10,602 nt of DNA from Halobacteriales archaeon QH_10_70_21 (GTDB taxonomy: Archaea; Halobacteriota; Halobacteria; Halobacteriales; Haloarculaceae): NCBI GenBank assembly GCA_003021325.1, contig PXQM01000157.1:1-10602 (forward strand). Direction: 5' to 3'. The notes under the pieces were generated by a model that worked only from the letters and a program-made list of their open reading frames with translations, ran no database searches and was not told where the DNA came from. The first letter of the stretch is position 1. Every line of letters starts with the position of its first letter. This document shows positions 6,316-10,602 of the stretch, one piece after another. Both the position numbers and the translations under genes were made by a program.

Positions 6316-6322
6316 AATTGTA
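6316..6322 (-). promoter_or_regulatory. TATA-like box of the DUF5786 gene
   Basis: TACAATT on the minus strand is centred 26 bases before ATG 6293. The surrounding 6300-6365 segment is the AT-rich divergent region shared with the DUF5784 gene. Confidence 0.4.
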
Positions 6323-6403
6323 CATTATCAATGTATCGGGGATGATACCCGGGGATTTATGTAGAACCGTTGGACGAGGCGCCGCAGGGGGTGAGCGCAA
6401 CCG

Positions 6404-6409
6404 CTAAAC
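6404..6409 (+). promoter_or_regulatory. TATA-like box of the DUF5784 gene
   Basis: CTAAAC in GC-rich surroundings is centred about 26 bases before GTG 6432. This supports the GTG as a leaderless start. Confidence 0.4.
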
Positions 6410-6431
6410 GCCCCGGACGGCAAGCGTCGGT

Positions 6432-7263
6432 GTGGCTGGTCCCCTCCGCTTTCGCCGGTCGAACGAGACCTGGACTCGCTCGCGCGTCCGGGAGCAGCTG
6501 CTCTCGCCGCTCTCGGCCGCCTTCGGCGCGCGCCTCCAGGAGCCCTGGCTCGCGGTCGCCGACGACCGCTACGACGCCTGCCGCTTCGAGATGGACAACG
6601 GTGATATCGCGCTGTTCTGCTTCCGTCCGGGGCGGGCCTACTGGCTCGGCAACACCGAGACGCCCGAGCCGCTGTGGCGGACCGACAAGGAGACCTTCGA
6701 CGAGGCGCCGTACGCCGTCTCCCGGTGGGCCCGAGGGGCTGGCGTTCTACGAGTCGCTGCTCTCGACGGGCGTCCTCGACGACCACCGCTACACCATGGC
6801 CTCGAAGCTCGGCACTTCCCCCGGCTACGACATCGGCCGGATGCGGGCGACGATGGCCGAGTTCAACGTCGCGAAGATACTCGGCGACGCCGGCCTCGGA
6901 TTCGTCCCCGAGGTCGAGCAGGCCAGCGGCCACGCGCTGGACTTCGCCGTCGGCAACCACCTCGTCGAGGTGACCCGCCCGGAGCCGCCCGCCCGCCGTT
7001 CGGGCGCCGACCACCCCGTCGCTGCCGTCAGGGAGACCGGCGGCGCCAAGCGAACCGACCAGCTCGCCGAGCACCCCGACTCGGCGCTGTTCATCGACTG
7101 CACCTCATTCCGGGACGACGAGTGGGCCGCTGTCCGGGGCGAGCAGCCCGGCGTCGGCCACGAGCCGACCGTCGTCTTCCGGGCCCGTCCCGACGGACAC
7201 GTCGAGGGCTACCTCCACGGCGCGCTGCCGTTCGACCTCGGCGACGCCGTCGCGTGGGTCTGA
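6432..7263 (+). pseudogene. DUF5784 family protein, internal deletion and frameshift
   Basis: GTG 6432 opens MAGPLRFRRSNETWTRSRV, which I recognise as the start of the haloarchaeal DUF5784 family. The first frame continues through RFEMDNGDIALFCF, YWLGNTETPEPLWRTDK and EAPYAVSRWA to about 6740. The protein resumes in another frame at GLAFYESLLSTGVLDDHRY, then GRMRATMAEFNVAKILGDAG, SGHALDFAVGNHLVEVTRP and a C-terminus ending DLGDAVAWV at TGA 7261-7263. As I recall the family, about 60 residues (a W/F-rich segment) lie between WA and LAFYES. They are missing here, with a frame change at GGGCCCGAGGGG near 6737-6748. The C-terminal half (GHALDF...LVEVTRP) resembles a nuclease-like core, but the biochemical role is unknown. 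Both halves keep haloarchaeal codon use, so the damage is recent or artefactual. Confidence 0.8.
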
Positions 7264-7303
7264 CCGCCGGAGGACGTATGTGGCCGGCGACCCACCTCCG
7301 GGC

Positions 7304-7693
7304 ATGAGCGACCCCGTCCCGCCGGAACTCGAGGAACTGCTCACGGGCGACCCGCTCGTCGCCTACCTGGCGACCAGCCACGACGACCGGCCGCACGTCG
7401 CGCCCGTCTGGTTCCGCTACGAGGACGGCACCGTCGAGGTGATGACGGCCGGCCGGAAGCTGACGAACCTCCGCCGGAACCCGAGGGCGTCGCTGGCGCT
7501 CCAGGCGGGGTCGGCCGGCGATCCGGAGTGGACGGCGACGCTGTGGGGGACCGCGACCGTCGTCGACGACGAGTCCGAGGCCCGCGAGGCCAACCGACGA
7601 ATCAACCGGCGCTACGGTACCGACCCCGACGCCTGGTCGGGGAACACGCTCGTCCGCATCGCGGTCGGCTCCGCGAGCTTCAGGGACTACTGA
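7304..7693 (+). CDS. PPOX-fold flavin/F420-dependent enzyme (129 residues)
   Basis: A complete split-barrel protein of the pyridoxamine 5'-phosphate oxidase-like (PPOX) superfamily. Typical segments: LVAYLATSHDDRPHVAPVWF (strand pair after the N-terminal helix), GTVEVMTAGRKLTNLRRNP (cofactor-phosphate loop with the T-x-K-x-x-N-L-R-R-NP pattern), ASLALQ, and WTATLWGTATVVDD (second strand with WGTA). In haloarchaea many such proteins use F420 or FMN for redox reactions or heme-type substrates; the sequence does not show which. I chose ATG 7304; a GTG at 7280 would add a proline- and glycine-rich prefix. A weak TATA-like CGTATG lies about 26 bases before the ATG. It follows the DUF5784 stop by 40 bases in the same direction. 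Confidence 0.85.
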   Translation: MSDPVPPELEELLTGDPLVAYLATSHDDRPHVAPVWFRYEDGTVEVMTAGRKLTNLRRNPRASLALQAGSAGDPEWTATLWGTATVVDDESEAREANRRINRRYGTDPDAWSGNTLVRIAVGSASFRDY

Positions 7694-7806
7694 TACGGAC
7701 CGCCGTGGGTGCGCCCCCCGGTCGCGTCGGCCGCGACCCCCCGAGGACGGCACCGCCGGACGTGGTCCGGGCGGTCCGCACGGACCGGCGGCGGCGAGCC
7801 GGGAAG

Positions 7807-7814
7807 CTAAATAG
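7807..7814 (+). promoter_or_regulatory. TATA-like box of the alanine dehydrogenase gene
   Basis: CTAAATAG is the only A/T-rich octamer in the 143-base gap after the PPOX gene. It lies about 26 bases before ATG 7837, the spacing of a leaderless transcript. Confidence 0.6.
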
Positions 7815-7836
7815 GGGCCTGTGCAAGATTTGCCAC

Positions 7837-8832
7837 ATGGAGACGCTGCTGTTGAACAAGGACGACGTCGCCGAGAACGCCCGCATGGAGGAGGTCATCG
7901 TCGCCGTGGAGGAGGCCTTCGCCGCCTACCAGCACGGGAACGTCCAGATGCCAGCGAAGTCCTACATCGAGCTGCCGGAGTACAACGGGGACTTCCGGTC
8001 GATGCCGGCCTACATGGCCGCCGACGACTGGGACGCCGCCGGCATCAAGTGGGTCAACGTCCACACCGACAACCCCACCGAGCACGACCTGCCGACCGTG
8101 ATGGGGACGATGATATACTCCGACTCGGTCACCGCCTTCCCGCTGGCCATCATGGACGGGACGACGCTGACCCGCCAGCGGACGGGCGCGGCCGCCGCCG
8201 TCGCCACCGACCACCTCGCCGTCGAGGACGCCACGTCGCTGGGCATCGTCGGCGCCGGCGTCCAGTCGTACACCCAGCTGGAGGCCATCAGCGTCGTCCG
8301 CGACATCGAGGAGGTCGTCGTCGCCGACAAGCGCCAGGCGGCCGTCGAGGCGTTCGTCGACCGCTTCAGCGACCGCTTCGACGTCCGCGGCGGCTCCATC
8401 GCCGAGGCCGCCCGCTGCGACGTCCTCTCGACGGTCACGCCCGTCCGCTCGCCCATCGTCGACGCCGCCGACGTCGGCGACCACACCCACGTCAACGCGA
8501 TGGGCGCCGACGCCGAGGGCAAACAGGAGCTCGACCCCGACATCCTCCCCGGCGCCACGCTCGTCATCGACGACTACGAGCAGTGCACTCACTCGGGGGA
8601 GATAAACGTCCCCTGGAGCAAGGGACTGCTGGGCGACGCGGACATCTACGGCGAGCTGGGCGAGATAGTGACCGGCGACCGCGAGGGCCGGACCGCCGAC
8701 GACGGCGTGACCGTCTTCGACTCGACCGGCCTCGCAATCCAGGACGTCGCCACCGCCCACGTCGTCTACGAGCGCGCCAACGAGGACGACGAGGGGATGC
8801 CGTTCTCGCTGGTCGACGACGAGGTCCGGTAG
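7837..8832 (+). CDS. ala: Alanine dehydrogenase of the ornithine cyclodeaminase/mu-crystallin family (331 residues)
   Basis: Full length for the family and undamaged. Archaeal alanine dehydrogenase of this type (known from Archaeoglobus fulgidus) interconverts L-alanine and pyruvate plus ammonia with NAD(H). Lys41 in MPAKSYIELP aligns by position with the catalytic lysine of that enzyme. RQRTGAAAAVATDHLA (113-128) is the conserved Arg-Thr-Gly-Ala helix. The Rossmann loop is GIVGAGVQSYTQLEAI (GxGxxS, residues 136-151), and D164 at the end of the next strand suggests NAD rather than NADP. D225 in NAMGAD is the conserved acid near the substrate. Ornithine cyclodeaminase or another imine reductase is possible, as the family is often over-annotated. 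I chose ATG 7837 because the protein alignment starts there and a TATA-like box sits 26 bases upstream. Confidence 0.85.
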   Translation: METLLLNKDDVAENARMEEVIVAVEEAFAAYQHGNVQMPAKSYIELPEYNGDFRSMPAYMAADDWDAAGIKWVNVHTDNPTEHDLPTVMGTMIYSDSVTAFPLAIMDGTTLTRQRTGAAAAVATDHLAVEDATSLGIVGAGVQSYTQLEAISVVRDIEEVVVADKRQAAVEAFVDRFSDRFDVRGGSIAEAARCDVLSTVTPVRSPIVDAADVGDHTHVNAMGADAEGKQELDPDILPGATLVIDDYEQCTHSGEINVPWSKGLLGDADIYGELGEIVTGDREGRTADDGVTVFDSTGLAIQDVATAHVVYERANEDDEGMPFSLVDDEVR

Positions 8833-8973
8833 CGGCTCCACGAGCGTTCGGCAGCCGCAGGCGCCTCCCGACGCCCCCGACCCACCGTCCGACGAACCAC
8901 CGACGTCTCTCGGAATCCAGCACCTATCGGCCGATTCCTCCGGTTAAGTGGCGGCTTAGCGGGCTCTGCTGCC

Positions 8974-8980
8974 AATTATA
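8974..8980 (+). promoter_or_regulatory. TATA-like box of the fasciclin-domain gene
   Basis: AATTATA lies about 22 bases before GTG 8999 and 52 before ATG 9029. Transcription would start near 9000, giving either a leaderless GTG start or a short leader of about 27 bases before the ATG. Confidence 0.5.
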
Positions 8981-9028
8981 CGCATCGTCACTACATCCGT
9001 GACCGTCGTTCGTTCCTACGCGTTCACG

Positions 9029-9616
9029 ATGACCGACCTACAACGACGAACACTACTGCGGAGAATCGGAGCAACTGGCGCACTCGTGAGCCTCGGCGGC
9101 GCCGGAACGGCCGCCGGCCAAGGACCACCGGAGGGAGCCGGCGGCGAGGGTAGAGCACGAAAGGGAGCTAGCGCCGAGAAGGGTATCGTCGCGACCGCCG
9201 ACGAACTCGGATTCTCCACGTTGCTCACTGCGGTGGAGAACGCGGACCCGGTCGTCGCCGAAACGCTGACCAACGACGACCAGTACACCGTCTTCGCGCC
9301 GACGAACGAGGCGTTCGAGGATTTCTTCGCCACGGTCGAAGCGGCGACCGGCCTCAGGGCGGCCGACCTGCTCGAGGACCCCGACGGCCTGCTCACGGAC
9401 ACGCTGCTGTACCACGTCACCGGAGGGCGGCGCCACGCGGCGTCGGTGGTCAACGCGCCGGAAGTCGAGACGCTGCTCGGCGAGCCCGTCTCCGTCGACG
9501 GCACGACGCTCGACGGCCGTGCGACCATCACGACGACCGACGTCGAGGCCTCGAACGGCGTCGTCCACGCGATAGACGCGGTGGTGACGACCCCGACCGT
9601 CGACAGCCTGCTGTGA
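9029..9616 (+). CDS. Secreted fasciclin (FAS1) domain protein with Tat signal
   Basis: From ATG 9029 the N-terminus has a twin-arginine signal: [10 protein letters not shown] followed by a hydrophobic alanine/glycine stretch ([16 protein letters not shown], about residues 15-30). This is the usual haloarchaeal export route for folded proteins. A GTG at 8999 could add ten residues (MTVVRSYAFT), and the TATA position fits it, so the start is unsure. A low-complexity linker ([17 protein letters not shown]) precedes one FAS1 domain from about residue 52 to the end. Its diagnostic motifs are the H1 box [10 protein letters not shown] (87-96), LLYHVTGG, and the H2 box [11 protein letters not shown] near the C-terminus. 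FAS1 proteins act in cell-surface adhesion or matrix contacts. No lipobox cysteine or C-terminal sorting signal is seen, so release or loose surface association is likely. The gene is complete. Confidence 0.88.
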   Translation: MTDLQRRTLLRRIGATGALVSLGGAGTAAGQGPPEGAGGEGRARKGASAEKGIVATADELGFSTLLTAVENADPVVAETLTNDDQYTVFAPTNEAFEDFFATVEAATGLRAADLLEDPDGLLTDTLLYHVTGGRRHAASVVNAPEVETLLGEPVSVDGTTLDGRATITTTDVEASNGVVHAIDAVVTTPTVDSLL

Positions 9617-9851
9617 ACGGATAACGCACCCTGCTCGGGGCTCCGTGCCGTGGGCAGGACGGCGACGACCGCACTCCGGCTGGCGAACCCGACCCCGGCG
9701 ACGGTGCGTTTCCCGGCGGCCAGGGGGAGACGGTCTCTGCGGACACCGGGGCGTCGAACGGCCTCGCCGACGCCAGTGTGCTGCCCACGTAGAGCGTGGC
9801 CCACGGTCGTCTCCGGCCCGAGAGCGGCCCCACCGCGGCGTCGGGCCGCAC
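9617..9851 (+). other. Gap before leuS holding a short coding-like remnant
   Basis: No promoter or complete gene is evident. In one plus frame, 9625-9792 reads as acidic protein-like sequence ([20 protein letters not shown] ... [15 protein letters not shown]) ending at TAG 9790-9792, bounded upstream by an in-frame stop and with no early start codon. It may be the tail of a truncated gene. From 9793 to 9851 the DNA is GC-rich with no TATA-like box, which is odd directly before a tRNA-synthetase gene. Confidence 0.35.
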
Positions 9852-10602
9852 GACGACGGCTACGACCACGCTGCGGTCGAACGACGCTGGCAGGAGGCCT
9901 GGGACGACGCCTCCGCGTATCGGACGCCGGACGACGTCTCGGACCCGACCTACGTCCTCGGCATGTACCCCTACCCGTCCGGCGAGATGCACATGGGCCA
10001 CGTCCGCAACTACACCATCACGGACGCCTACGCCCGGTTCCGGCGGATGCGCGGCGACGACGTGCTCCATCCGATGGGGTGGGACGCCTTCGGCCTGCCG
10101 GCCGAGAACGCCGCCAAGGAGCGCGACACCAACCCCCGCGACTGGACCTTCGACTGCATCGACCGGATGAAGGGCCAGATGGAGTCGATGGGGTTCGGCT
10201 ACGACTGGGAGCGCGAGGTGGCGACCTGCCGGCCCCGCTACTACCGGTGGAACCAGTGGCTCTTCCGCCGGTTCGCCGAAGCGGACCTCGTCGAGCGCCG
10301 CGACGCCGACGTCAACTGGTGTCCCTCCTGCGAGACGGTGCTGGCCGACGAGCAGGTCGAGGGCGGAGAGAGCCCGGAGGGGTCTCACGAAGGCGGCGGA
10401 GCCGCCGGAGTCTGCTGGCGCTGTGACACCGCCGTCGAGGAGCGCGAGCTCGAGCAGTGGTTCCTGAAGATAACCGAGTACGCCGACGAACTGGTCGACG
10501 ACATCGACGGGCTGGAGGGGTGGCCCGACTCCGTCCGGCAGATGCAGCGCAACTGGATCGGGCGCCAGGAGGGGAGCCGGGTTCCGTTCGAGGTGGAGGG
10601 CC
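9852..10602 (+). CDS. leuS: Leucyl-tRNA synthetase, N-terminal part; start codon missing, 3' end beyond window
   Basis: Class I synthetase that charges tRNA-Leu. Homology is clear from about 9852 ([20 protein letters not shown]) to the last base. Seen in order: [20 protein letters not shown] with the HIGH-type ATP motif HMGH at 9990-10001; [33 protein letters not shown]; and a Zn1-type pair of knuckles, [16 protein letters not shown] and [18 protein letters not shown]. The knuckles are separated by a low-complexity Gly/Glu/Ser insert of a kind seen in halophiles. The editing domain and KMSKS motif are outside the window. No ATG, GTG or TTG lies in frame between 9645 and 9963. The GTG at 9645 would add an implausible arginine-rich prefix, and ATG 9963 would delete conserved residues. 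So the true 5' end seems lost or altered. Haloarchaea may carry two leuS copies; this could be a decayed one. Confidence 0.88.

Noticed and set aside
7807..8841. 344-codon open frame on the minus strand opposite alanine dehydrogenase
   Set aside because: Valine/glycine/aspartate repeats come from reading the complement of GAC and GTC codons; the plus strand carries a full, motif-complete enzyme.
9645..9851. GTG 9645 as the leuS start
   Set aside because: It would add almost 70 arginine-rich residues with no resemblance to any synthetase N-terminus and unlike haloarchaeal protein composition.
9528..10388. Long open frame on the minus strand opposite leuS
   Set aside because: It is proline-, alanine- and arginine/valine-rich with no motif and lies exactly opposite strongly conserved synthetase sequence; long antisense frames are expected at this GC content.
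1..10602. Defence island, CRISPR array, prophage, tRNA or rRNA
   Set aside because: No spaced direct repeats, Cas-like or phage motifs, cloverleaf-like segments or rRNA-like sequence were seen on either strand.

Overview
The window looks like chromosomal DNA of a halophilic archaeon (class Halobacteria). The DNA is very GC-rich, the proteins are strongly acidic, and A/T-rich TATA-like boxes lie about 25-27 bases before several start codons, as expected for leaderless haloarchaeal transcripts. Several families are, to my knowledge, haloarchaeal (DUF5784, DUF5786, the XPD-like helicase with an iron-sulfur cysteine set). I cannot assign a genus.

Layout. 1-867 is the 3' part of a metal-dependent amidohydrolase, followed by a 27-residue hydrophobic microprotein (890-973). 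970-2678 (minus) is an Fe-S DNA helicase with an internal frameshift. 2821-3222 (plus) is a broken hypothetical gene carrying a perfect 80-bp inverted copy of the helicase Fe-S segment. 3209-3415 and 3453-3710 (minus) are a small zinc-ribbon-like protein and a small membrane protein. An AT-rich divergent intergenic region (about 3714-3875) leads into a YkgJ-type cysteine-cluster protein, a leaderless NAD(P)-binding epimerase-like gene (4607-5530) and an abutting membrane protein (5531-6116). DUF5786 (6120-6293, minus), DUF5784 (6432-7263), a PPOX-fold flavin/F420 enzyme (7304-7693), alanine dehydrogenase (7837-8832) and a Tat-exported fasciclin-domain protein (9029-9616) follow. The window ends in the N-terminal part of leucyl-tRNA synthetase (from about 9852).

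No single pathway ties the genes together. They are mostly housekeeping or haloarchaea-specific genes, often with their own promoters. The epimerase/membrane pair is the only clear operon.

The striking feature is damage. The helicase, the YkgJ protein, the membrane protein and DUF5784 each appear to lack an internal block and to change reading frame at the gap. The 2821-3222 gene is interrupted by the duplicated helicase segment, and leuS has no usable start codon. Either this is a decaying or rearranged locus, or the assembly has repeatedly dropped short GC-rich stretches. Raw reads would decide. I found no convincing defence system, CRISPR array, insertion sequence, rRNA or tRNA. No gene-free stretch exceeds 300 bases.
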